DNA from: Methylotenera oryzisoli
GTDB taxonomy: Bacteria > Pseudomonadota > Gammaproteobacteria > Burkholderiales > Methylophilaceae
Length of the DNA: 64,000 nucleotides
NCBI RefSeq assembly: GCF_004661485.1
Contig: NZ_PQVH01000002.1
Coordinates: 1 to 64,000 of the forward strand
Reading direction: 5' to 3'
This document shows positions 6,648 to 12,872 of this stretch, one piece after another. A model generated the notes under the pieces. The model did no database searches and had not been told where the DNA came from. It saw only the letters and a program-made list of their open reading frames with translations. The number at the start of each line of letters is the position of its first letter. The stretch's first letter is position 1. Both the position numbers and the translations under genes were made by a program.

Positions 6648-6917
6648 ATGGAGTATCTTCATCATCCTAGAGTCTTGATTCTAGTTGGAATACTTAGTAC
6701 TCCTGTCTATATAACCCTCGCAAAAATGTTTTGGGGTGAAAAATTTGAATCCCTTGGTGACACAATCAAGTTTCTATTCACCCCCGACTTTTATTCTCTA
6801 TTTAAGGGGCGTTTCTGGGACGATTGGTATGCAACTACTAAATTTAATATATTCTTGCTTCTGTGTTTTGGTTGGGCGGCGGCAATAACTGAAATGCTAG
6901 CTAGACACGTTCTCTAG
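6648..6917 (+). CDS. Cassette 16: two-TM membrane protein
   Basis: 89 aa with TM segments near residues 8-27 and 66-84, separated by an aromatic-rich loop (FYSLFKGRFWDDWYA). Unknown function. The start ATG lies 9 nt after R' without a clear ribosome binding site. Confidence 0.65.
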   Translation: MEYLHHPRVLILVGILSTPVYITLAKMFWGEKFESLGDTIKFLFTPDFYSLFKGRFWDDWYATTKFNIFLLLCFGWAAAITEMLARHVL

Positions 6918-6931
6918 CACTTAATCTATGC

Positions 6932-6989
6932 CCCTAACCCATCATTCAAGCGGGACGCCTAACGGCGCCCCTTAATTCAAACGTTGGGC
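6932..6989 (+). repeat. attC site of cassette 16 (type A, 58 bp)
   Basis: R'' CCCTAAC matches this cassette's leading GTTAGGG. R' GTTGGGC (6983-6989). Confidence 0.95.
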
Positions 6990-7008
6990 ATCAACATCTA
7001 GGAAAATA

Positions 7009-7479
7009 ATGAAAAAATTTATCTCTCATGCTTTAGTGTTTTTGAGCTTAGTTTCAACACTTTCAGTGGGGGCTAGTTCTGAAGATGTTGCGCTAAACCT
7101 AGTTCAAAAATACCGCTTTGGTCAGAACTTGACACCCATTAGCTATCAAGTTGCATCTCAGACCCAAACCTATCGAATGATTGTTAATAAAGTTGGCGAG
7201 CAAAAAGCACAATCCATAGTTAAAAGTGAAATTGATAAAGTCATTCCCGAATATCAAAACCAATGGAATAAAAACTTAGCCTCTTCATATGCTCAAGTTA
7301 TCAGTCCTGAAAAATTACAGTCATTAGTTGATGAAGGTCCTTCATCAAAATACTCAGGCGAGTTAAAAACAAAACAAAGCGAAATAGGCCCGCTAATGCA
7401 GTCAAAATCTAAAGACTTGTTAAATGAAATGCTTACCAAAGCTATGACTTCTGCATTTAATCAAATTGTTCCTAAATAA
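7009..7479 (+). CDS. Cassette 17: secreted helical protein, DUF2059-like
   Basis: 156 aa. Signal peptide about residues 1-22 (ends VGA). The mature protein is Lys/Gln-rich and predicted helical; ISPEKLQSLVDEGPSSKYSGELK recalls the EEL-x-x-L-x-x-FY-xSPxG pattern of DUF2059, but the match is loose. AGGAAAATA precedes the ATG. Probably periplasmic; unknown role. Confidence 0.7.
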   Translation: MKKFISHALVFLSLVSTLSVGASSEDVALNLVQKYRFGQNLTPISYQVASQTQTYRMIVNKVGEQKAQSIVKSEIDKVIPEYQNQWNKNLASSYAQVISPEKLQSLVDEGPSSKYSGELKTKQSEIGPLMQSKSKDLLNEMLTKAMTSAFNQIVPK

Positions 7480-7481
7480 AT

Positions 7482-7541
7482 GCCCAACCCATCATTCAAG
7501 CGGGACCTGCTAAAGCAGGCCCCTTAATTCAAACGTTAGGG
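7482..7541 (+). repeat. attC site of cassette 17 (type A, 60 bp)
   Basis: R'' GCCCAAC matches its leading GTTGGGC. Stem CCTGC/GCAGG. R' GTTAGGG (7535-7541). Confidence 0.95.
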
Positions 7542-7545
7542 TTAC

Positions 7546-7932
7546 ATGACTAAACCTACTTTTCAGGCTTGTGTAATTTTTCTACTATTCTTTAGTTTTA
7601 ATAATTTAGTTAGTGCTGAAGACTACTTAAAAGAAGAAGGTATTGGTGATGTCGTTTTCTCATGTGGTGGATTAAAGCTCAGCGATCACGGCATGAGAAT
7701 GGATAGGCAAGGATTTTTTTATAATGAAAGTACTCGAAAAGTTGTATGTGTAACTGCCATGGGCGCAAACTCATGTGCCGTCCAAGCAAAAGATAAACCA
7801 TGTATTTGTCCTCCGCCTGAATGGGAAGCTAATAGGTGTTGGCAAAAGTATGGTGATCTTTTAAAAATTAAAGATATAGAATATCGAAAATCGTTGGATG
7901 AACTAATGAGAAAAATGCAAAAGCAACCCTAA
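7546..7932 (+). CDS. Cassette 18: secreted Cys-rich protein
   Basis: 128 aa. A signal peptide (about residues 1-24, ends VSA) precedes a mature domain with six cysteines between residues ~39 and ~102, including CVTAMGANSC and CICPPPEW. The spacing suggests disulfides in the periplasm. No family recognised. The stop codon TAA (7930-7932) sits in the attC R'' box. Confidence 0.7.
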   Translation: MTKPTFQACVIFLLFFSFNNLVSAEDYLKEEGIGDVVFSCGGLKLSDHGMRMDRQGFFYNESTRKVVCVTAMGANSCAVQAKDKPCICPPPEWEANRCWQKYGDLLKIKDIEYRKSLDELMRKMQKQP

Positions 7933-7986
7933 CCCATCATTCAAGCGGGACTGGCTAAAGCCAGCCCCTTAATTCAAACGTTAGGG
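7927..7986 (+). repeat. attC site of cassette 18 (type A, 60 bp)
   Basis: R'' CCCTAAC matches its leading GTTAGGG. Stem TGGC/GCCA. R' GTTAGGG (7980-7986). Confidence 0.95.
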
Positions 7987-8011
7987 TTTTACCAACAACA
8001 GGGAGAAAGTT

Positions 8012-8284
8012 TTGAAAAAACAAATTATCAATATCGCACCTTTCCAAACAGCAAAAGTGTTTGCATTGCTTTATTTCATTCTCAGCATCCCTTTAGTCGG
8101 GCTTATGGCAGTAAGTTTCTTACTTTCGCCAGCCCCTGTCAGGCCACCTATAGCAATGTTGGTTGCCATGCCGTTTATCTATCTAATTTTTGGTTTTATT
8201 TTCACAGCTCTTGGTGCTTGGGTTTATAACTTGGTTGCTGGTTGGGTTGGTGGCATTGAGTACACTTCAAATGAGCAACCCTAA
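8012..8284 (+). CDS. Cassette 19: two/three-TM protein, DUF3566-like
   Basis: 90 aa from a TTG start at 8012, supported by GGGAGA 6 nt upstream. It starts INIAPFQTAKVFALLYF, and with the two long hydrophobic segments (about residues 15-37 and 49-78, ending YNLVAGWVGGIE) resembles the transmembrane DUF3566 group, where the last helix ends N-x-x-A-x-x-x-GG-I. Function unknown. The stop codon is in the R'' box. Confidence 0.7.
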   Translation: MKKQIINIAPFQTAKVFALLYFILSIPLVGLMAVSFLLSPAPVRPPIAMLVAMPFIYLIFGFIFTALGAWVYNLVAGWVGGIEYTSNEQP

Positions 8285-8338
8285 CCAATCGTTCAAGCGG
8301 GACTGGCTAAAGCCAGCCCCTTAACTCAAACGTTAGGA
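8279..8338 (+). repeat. attC site of cassette 19 (GTT/GTT variant, 60 bp)
   Basis: R'' CCCTAAC matches its leading GTTAGGG. The L'' has GTTCAAG and the L' has TTAACTC, so the ATT of type A is changed on both arms in a pairing-preserving way. R' GTTAGGA (8332-8338). Confidence 0.95.
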
Positions 8339-8344
8339 GTTAAT

Positions 8345-8746
8345 GTGGTTTGGTTTAAATATATTATGTATTTATGTGCACTCTCCGCATTAACTGCTTA
8401 CTCAACGCAATTAGCTTCCCATTTTTTATTTAAATTTAAACCAAACTTTTGGCTTCTCTTATTATTGGCTCTAGGCTCACTTTTATTTTCCGCATTGTTT
8501 GTTATAGCATTCAATTTTGTAACATCCACTAATAGCGAACTACGAAAAGATAACGGTTTTATTGCTATGGCCACATCTTTTTTAGTTACGCTAGCTCTGA
8601 ACTCTAAATTTATTAAACAACCAGATGCTATTAGTATCGGAGAAACGAAAGCACTTAAACTATTTGTTATATCAACAATAATTTAAATATTTTTCTTTTT
8701 GCTATTAGCTCTAGTTGCAATGGTGTTTCTTAATGTGCTACGTTAA
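8345..8746 (+). pseudogene. Cassette 20: membrane protein split by an in-frame TAA
   Basis: A GTG start at 8345 with AGGAG (8335-8339, from the R' box) opens a 113-aa frame ending at TAA 8684-8686. The same frame then continues for 19 sense codons (IFFFLLLALVAMVFLNVLR), an obvious TM helix, to a second TAA at 8744-8746, just before the attC. The first stop therefore looks like a nonsense mutation that removes the last helix. The upstream part has TM segments near residues 6-26, 34-58 and about 76-86. Function unknown. Confidence 0.65.
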
Positions 8747-8748
8747 AC

Positions 8749-8806
8749 TCCTAACCCATCATTCAAGCGGGACGCCTAACGGCGCCCCTTAATTAAAACG
8801 TTGGAC
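8749..8806 (+). repeat. attC site of cassette 20 (type A, 58 bp)
   Basis: R'' TCCTAAC matches its leading GTTAGGA. L' reads AATTAAAACG. R' GTTGGAC (8800-8806). Confidence 0.92.
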
Positions 8807-8824
8807 CTCATAGGACATAAACCA

Positions 8825-9421
8825 ATGACTCGCTTCTACAAAGAGGGCAGCTATAACTGGCATAGACTCCAGGAGATTCCAAACGTTGCGTACGTTTGCG
8901 GCTACTGCACAACAACGGTTTCCTCGAACCGAGGCTATGTCCTAGCACACGGCGGCGATGGTAGTGGTCAGCACATAGGCCATCTACGCATTTGCCCGAA
9001 CTGTGGAGGGCCAAGCTTCTTCGCTCCGGACAGTACCCGTTATCCAAGTCCGGCTCTTGGCAATCCAGTGCAACATGTACCTGTCGAACTTGACAGCCTT
9101 TACAACGAAGCCAGGCGCTGCACTGCCGCTACTTGCTACACGGCAGCCGTTCTCGTATGCAGAAAAATGCTCATGAACATTGCTGTTTCACAAGGAGCCG
9201 CCGAAGGATTAAAGTTCATTGAATACGTTACGTATCTTTCGGACAAAGGTTACGTTCCACCAAACGGAAAACACTGGGTGGATCACATCAGGAAGAAGGG
9301 TAACGAGGCCACGCACGAAATTGCACTCATGACTGAGGCCGATGCAAAGGAGCTTCTACAGTTTCTTGAGATGCTCTTACGGTTCATCTTTGAGTTTCCG
9401 ATGCTCGTTCCGAAGCCGTAA
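8825..9421 (+). CDS. Cassette 21: DUF4145 (HEPN-like) protein with zinc ribbon
   Basis: 198 aa from the ATG at 8825; the upstream TTG in the R' box is unlikely. Two Cys pairs (CGYC and CPNC) form a probable zinc ribbon in the first 70 residues. The C-terminal helical domain carries the DUF4145 motif R-x2-G-N-x-A-x-H (RKKGNEATH, near residue 162). It is distant in sequence from cassette 2. Higher GC and a divergent 72-bp attC point to an origin outside the main array lineage. A link to anti-phage defence is possible from the family, not shown here. Confidence 0.85.
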   Translation: MTRFYKEGSYNWHRLQEIPNVAYVCGYCTTTVSSNRGYVLAHGGDGSGQHIGHLRICPNCGGPSFFAPDSTRYPSPALGNPVQHVPVELDSLYNEARRCTAATCYTAAVLVCRKMLMNIAVSQGAAEGLKFIEYVTYLSDKGYVPPNGKHWVDHIRKKGNEATHEIALMTEADAKELLQFLEMLLRFIFEFPMLVPKP

Positions 9422-9425
9422 TGAG

Positions 9426-9497
9426 GCCCAACCAATCGCTCCAGAGGGACGCTCCGCCAGCAAGCCGGCTTTGCGTCCCTGAGCTTTCACGTTAGGA
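9426..9497 (+). repeat. attC site of cassette 21 (divergent, 72 bp)
   Basis: R'' GCCCAAC, R' GTTAGGA (9491-9497). The interior (CAATCGCTCCAGAGGGACGC and GCGTCCCTGAGCTTTCACG) shares only the core boxes with its neighbours. R'' differs by one base from the complement of the cassette's leading GTTGGAC. Confidence 0.9.
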
Positions 9498-9503
9498 GTG
9501 AAT

Positions 9504-9788
9504 ATGTATTGCCCTGCTTGTAGCTCACCAATTTTAGCCACTGATGCGCGGTGTATAAACTGTAACAAATTACTTATTGAATCTTCGGAAAAGAAGTCTG
9601 AGGAGTTTAAAAAAGCAGCGGAGTTTGTTGATAATAAAATCTATTATGGTGTTGGTGCATTTATAGGGTTTTTGATTACATTAGCTTTTTTCTATCCTGA
9701 CCAAGAGTTGATGACTAAAGCAAGCCCTATAGGCGCTGTTGTTGGTGGCTTAATCGGCAGGTATTTTGCTAAACAACAATGGAAATAA
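9504..9788 (+). CDS. Cassette 22: zinc-ribbon membrane protein
   Basis: 94 aa from the ATG at 9504; AGGAG of the R' box lies 5 nt upstream, and a GTG at 9498 is the alternative. Residues 3-6 and 17-20 form two CxxC pairs (CPAC...CINC), a zinc-ribbon signature, followed by a charged linker (ESSEKKSEEFKKA) and two hydrophobic segments (about 48-66 and 75-88) with a Gly-zipper feel. Typical of zinc-ribbon-anchored small membrane proteins of unknown role. Confidence 0.7.
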   Translation: MYCPACSSPILATDARCINCNKLLIESSEKKSEEFKKAAEFVDNKIYYGVGAFIGFLITLAFFYPDQELMTKASPIGAVVGGLIGRYFAKQQWK

Positions 9789-9789
9789 C

Positions 9790-9849
9790 TTCTAACCCAT
9801 CATTCAAGCGGGACTGGCTAAAGCCAGCCCCTTAATTCAAACGTTAGAG
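9790..9849 (+). repeat. attC site of cassette 22 (type A, 60 bp)
   Basis: R'' TTCTAAC differs by one base from the complement of its leading GTTAGGA. Stem TGGC/GCCA. R' GTTAGAG (9843-9849). Confidence 0.93.
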
Positions 9850-9853
9850 CCCT

Positions 9854-10231
9854 ATGGAACTGATAATTGCTTCAGCTATTGTCTTGGGAATTTCGATTCT
9901 CACAGTTGTAATTTTGCGTTCAGAGCCACAACTACGTGCTGTCCGCATCTGTCTTGCCATCAGCATATTAGGGTGGGTAGTAGCTTTGGCTGGTATCACA
10001 TACGCTGGGTTATTCGTGAGCAATAAGTTGATTTACAATCCTCATATATCCTATAGCAACCGCATCATATTCCAACTCATATCAGGAACGATAGGTGGTT
10101 TTATCTGTTTCTTGGGTGTATGTACATCAATCGTAATGTTGCAAAATCATGGGAAAAACCGCATTCTCTTAGCAGCTATAATTTTAGGTTTGCTATATGT
10201 CGTAGTTCCTATTTTCTGGTTATTTTTTTAA
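9854..10231 (+). CDS. Cassette 23: four-TM membrane protein
   Basis: 125 aa with four clear hydrophobic segments near residues 2-22, 31-55, 73-95 and 104-125. The C-terminus is all hydrophobic (PIFWLFF). Unknown function. Confidence 0.7.
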   Translation: MELIIASAIVLGISILTVVILRSEPQLRAVRICLAISILGWVVALAGITYAGLFVSNKLIYNPHISYSNRIIFQLISGTIGGFICFLGVCTSIVMLQNHGKNRILLAAIILGLLYVVVPIFWLFF

Positions 10232-10253
10232 CAGTTATAAGTAAATGCGTGGG

Positions 10254-10311
10254 CTCTAACCCATCATTCAAGCGGGACGCCTAACGGCGCCCCTTAATTC
10301 AAACGTTATGC
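10254..10311 (+). repeat. attC site of cassette 23 (type A, 58 bp)
   Basis: R'' CTCTAAC matches its leading GTTAGAG. The R' box is the unusual GTTATGC (10305-10311). Confidence 0.95.
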
Positions 10312-10334
10312 GTAAAAAATCTAAGGAGTGTTAG

Positions 10335-10610
10335 ATGGAGCTAGTTGAAGTTACTTGGGATAAAGCATTCCGTATTTGGTGGAGTTATTTTTGGAGAGTA
10401 TTAGTATTCAGTCTGCTTCTAGTTTCTATATTAGCGATTGTTGGGGCTATTATATTTTTCTCATTAGGCATGCCAGAAGTTGGGCGTAAATATGGAGTAA
10501 TAATCGCACAATTGAGTACAATTCCTGTTTCGATATGGGTTTTTAAAAAAATACTTAGAAAAAAATTTAATGGTTACTCAGTTGTTCTTATTAAAAACGA
10601 CAACGCATAA
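10335..10610 (+). CDS. Cassette 24: two-TM membrane protein
   Basis: 91 aa; AAGGAG sits 9 nt upstream of the ATG. It starts MELVEVTWDKAFRIWW, then TM segments near residues 20-44 and 55-70, then a basic stretch (KKILRKKF). The W-x2-A-x3-WW opening followed by a TM helix is common among small cassette and chromosomal hypotheticals. The stop codon (10608-10610) is in the R'' box. Confidence 0.7.
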   Translation: MELVEVTWDKAFRIWWSYFWRVLVFSLLLVSILAIVGAIIFFSLGMPEVGRKYGVIIAQLSTIPVSIWVFKKILRKKFNGYSVVLIKNDNA

Positions 10611-10662
10611 CCCATCATTCAAGCGGGACGCCTAACGGCGCCCCTTAATTCAAACGTTAGGC
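10605..10662 (+). repeat. attC site of cassette 24 (type A, 58 bp)
   Basis: R'' GCATAAC is the exact complement of this cassette's leading GTTATGC, a rare core that shows cassette and site travelled together. R' GTTAGGC (10656-10662). Confidence 0.95.
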
Positions 10663-10704
10663 TTCTGTTCAAACATTACTTAATGACAAATCGCTAGGAA
10701 ATTT

Positions 10705-11097
10705 ATGCAAAAGAAAATGCTGTTGGCTTGTGCAAGCATGCTTCTTTTACTCCAACCACTCGCAGCTACCGCAGACTCAAAGCAAGACTGCATTGTTAGC
10801 GGAAGAGTCTTTCAAGATGCTATGCGCTCGGAAGTTCTTTCAATTGCTTATGGAGAGCAGATCGATTGGCGCCGTATTGACTACTACACCTTGCCAAAAA
10901 GCGCACAGGAACGCATCGAAGTTGACATATCTAAGATGAGGCCCACAGCTGAATCCATTGTTGCCAACGTACAAAAGGATGTATCAGAGTGGAACCGACA
11001 AGGCATGGATGGTAATTCGATGGCCAGAGAAATTCTTCTCGGAGGAATGGAAAATTTGGCAGAAAAATATGCGATTCAATGCCTGAAGGCGCAGTAA
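10705..11097 (+). CDS. Cassette 25: secreted protein of unknown function
   Basis: 130 aa with a signal peptide about residues 1-23 (ends ATA). The mature part is soluble with two Cys (near residues 29 and 126) that could pair. Upstream AGGAA gives a plausible ribosome binding site. No family recognised. Unlike the other cassettes there are ~180 nt between the stop and the attC. Confidence 0.7.
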   Translation: MQKKMLLACASMLLLLQPLAATADSKQDCIVSGRVFQDAMRSEVLSIAYGEQIDWRRIDYYTLPKSAQERIEVDISKMRPTAESIVANVQKDVSEWNRQGMDGNSMAREILLGGMENLAEKYAIQCLKAQ

Positions 11098-11279
11098 GAA
11101 CGCGAATCGACCCCAATCACCAAAGCCGAAAACACAAAAAGAAATACGCCAAAAAAAACCACCGAGTGAAGTCTTACGCACATATACAGCCACCCGATAT
11201 AAGAAAGGCGTACACAATCCATGCGTCAATCAGAAAATCGAAGTCGGCTTGCTTTTTATTATTGTTCCATCTCGCACCA
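11098..11279. other. Non-coding 3' part of cassette 25
   Basis: About 180 bases between the cassette 25 stop and its attC. Short overlapping frames exist on both strands but none has a convincing start, ribosome binding site or recognisable product. I see nothing functional here. Confidence 0.5.
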
Positions 11280-11380
11280 GCCTAACTGGTCGGTCAAGCA
11301 GACACCAACCCTGGCCATGGCCAGGGTTGGTGTCCTACGCACCTGCGGTGCTTCGGCGCCACTTACCTTGGGCGTTATTG
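11280..11380 (+). repeat. Last attC of the array (101 bp, different lineage)
   Basis: R'' GCCTAAC (11280-11286) pairs with cassette 25's leading GTTAGGC. The terminal part contains a perfect 34-bp palindrome (11301-11334, centre CCATGG). The right arm CACTTACCTTGGGCG and R' GTTATTG (11374-11380) are unlike the other sites and resemble the long attC sites of Xanthomonas/Pseudomonas-type arrays. Confidence 0.85.
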
Positions 11381-11479
11381 ATTTGTAAAACATCTCAGTG
11401 TCTCACTGTGGACTTCACCCGTTTTGATAGACATATCACAATGCCAAAATCAAAAAGCGAAATAGGTTAAGCATCATTA
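11381..11479. other. Distal boundary of the cassette array
   Basis: No ORF with a credible start and no further attC. The R'' expected for a cassette that begins GTTATTG (CAATAAC) is absent, so this is probably the junction with chromosomal DNA. Confidence 0.5.
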
Positions 11480-12331
11480 TCACACCGAGAATGGATATGA
11501 GATTGGATCATGAAATTCATAATTCTCAACTTCAAAGTCATCCACAGATACCCAAGTTTCCAGATCCTCTAGTGTCTTAATTTGTGGATTGATCTTTAAG
11601 GACGGTGAATTGAATGGTTCGCGTTTAAGTTGAACATTTTGCATCAACTCTAACTGGTCTTCATAAATATGAGCATTCACTATTTTATGATAGGCTTTGC
11701 CTGGTTTGTGTCCCGTTATTTGAGCCATAATCGCTAGTAGGAAATAGACTTGAACCATATTGAAATTTAGCCCTAAAGGCACATCACAGCTTCTTTGGGT
11801 GCTATTTAAATATAGTTTTCCGCCTAGTAATGAGAAGTGGTGGCTGTACATACACGGGCGCAGGCAACCCATATGAAATGCACCAGGATGATAAAAAGTG
11901 TAAATCTCCCCCCGGTCATCAATTCCAGAACGCAGGTCGTTGTAAATTTTACGTAGAAGATCCACACTGCCGCCATCTGGTTTAGGGAAATTTCTGGCAA
12001 TTTTCCCGTATATCAAACCGCAGTCATCTTCTCCTTTTCTATATGGGGAAGATAGCCAAGCCTGATTTTGATTCGCATTGGCATCCCAAGTTTTTGTTCC
12101 AATTTGACGAAATTGTGCTGCACTGTCATAACCGCGAATGTATCCAATCATTTCAGCAATGGCAGATTTGTAGTAACTCTTTCGTGTGGTGATCAATGGA
12201 AACTTTCCTTCGTCAACATCATACGTTAAATCAGCATTTATCAACGTTAAACATCTTTTCCCCGTTCTCTCATTATCCACCCAAGTGCCTTCAGTAATGA
12301 TTTTATTTGCCAACTCTAAGTACTGTTTCAT
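11480..12331 (-). CDS. thyA: Thymidylate synthase, Vibrio/Shewanella-type
   Basis: 283 aa from the ATG at 12331 ([12 protein letters not shown]). Converts dUMP to dTMP with methylene-tetrahydrofolate. The catalytic Cys is C160 in [10 protein letters not shown], where the usual PCH reads [23 protein letters not shown] (folate/dUMP site) and the YPFSV C-terminus match, from memory, the 283-aa gammaproteobacterial (Vibrio, Shewanella) branch rather than the 264-aa E. coli-type form usual in betaproteobacteria. A remnant of the latter is next door on the other strand. The upstream frame opens to 12478 but lacks conservation. The gene probably arrived by transfer and now supplies dTMP. Confidence 0.95.
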   Translation of the reverse strand: MKQYLELANKIITEGTWVDNERTGKRCLTLINADLTYDVDEGKFPLITTRKSYYKSAIAEMIGYIRGYDSAAQFRQIGTKTWDANANQNQAWLSSPYRKGEDDCGLIYGKIARNFPKPDGGSVDLLRKIYNDLRSGIDDRGEIYTFYHPGAFHMGCLRPCMYSHHFSLLGGKLYLNSTQRSCDVPLGLNFNMVQVYFLLAIMAQITGHKPGKAYHKIVNAHIYEDQLELMQNVQLKREPFNSPSLKINPQIKTLEDLETWVSVDDFEVENYEFHDPISYPFSV

Positions 12332-12587
12332 TTCGATTTGCCTAAAACGGAATATAAATATATTTGATGCCAAATAACTAACGCTGACATCGAATTGATT
12401 ATACCCACAAATTCTTTTCGAAATTTTACTTAATTGATTATTGAAATAATAAAGTGAAGTAGGCACTGGAGAAGGCAAATGAAATGGTATTATTTAAGTA
12501 ATGATCAAATTTAAAAAATGTATAGACATGAGTTATAGAGAAAGTCATATTTATCGATATATTGAACAACCATATGGGAGATTAAAT
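12332..12587. other. AT-rich junction between foreign thyA and native remnant
   Basis: The region between the - strand thyA start and the first codon of the native thyA remnant. Very AT-rich, with a frame from 12501 (MIKFKKCID...) that runs into the remnant but shows no thyA similarity. One breakpoint of the rearrangement should lie near 12588. It presumably holds the promoter of the transferred thyA. Confidence 0.5.
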
Positions 12588-12872
12588 GTGTTTGGCGTGC
12601 CGTTTAATATCGCCTCCTACGCATTGCTGACCATGATGGTGGCACAGGTATGTAATCTAAGGTTAGGTGACTTCGTGCATACACTAGGCGATGCGCATAT
12701 TTATTCAAATCATTTTGAGCAAATGCACGAACAGCTAAAGCGTGATCCGCGTCCATTGCCAACGATGCGTATCAACCCTGAAGTGAAGGATATCTTCGGT
12801 TTTAAATTTGAAGACTTTACTTTAGTGGGGTATGACCCGCATCCAGCAATTAAAGGTTTGGTGGCTGTTTAA
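12588..12872 (+). pseudogene. thyA: 3' remnant of native thymidylate synthase gene
   Basis: The last ~95 codons of an E. coli-type thy[54 protein letters not shown]. The N-terminal two thirds, including the catalytic Cys, are missing. The remnant begins [11 protein letters not shown] where [12 protein letters not shown] is expected, so a Leu codon is lost near the breakpoint. The frame is still open and its stop overlaps the folA start by one base, preserving the native thyA-folA operon layout. A 123-aa chimeric product from 12501 could be made but cannot be an active enzyme. Confidence 0.9.

Larger units (their letters stand above)
1..11380 (+). mobile_element. Integron cassette array, 25 complete cassettes
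   Basis: Twenty-five small ORFs, all on the + strand, are each followed by an attC site with R'' (consensus RYYYAAC) and R' (GTTRRRY) boxes. Most sites are 58 or 60 bp and differ only in the terminal stem. The first bases are the 3' end of another attC, so the array continues to the left, where attI and the integrase gene are expected; neither is in this window. The last attC (11280-11380) belongs to a different lineage and nothing cassette-like follows it. Cassettes are tightly packed, and many stop codons lie inside the R'' box. Cassette ORFs normally lack their own promoters, so distal ones may be silent; that is family knowledge, not seen here. Confidence 0.95.

Noticed and set aside
344-10662. 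The repeated 58/60-bp elements as REP-like repeats or rho-independent terminators
   Set aside because: They end in GTTRRRY cores that pair with RYYYAAC boxes, separate single ORFs in one orientation and vary by cassette, which fits attC and not dispersed repeats or terminators.
11079-11285. A + strand frame and overlapping - strand frames after cassette 25
   Set aside because: No plausible start signal, no recognisable product, and composition like non-coding DNA.
12501-12872. A complete small thymidylate synthase
   Set aside because: It lacks the catalytic Cys and N-terminal two thirds; only the C-terminal part is thyA-like.
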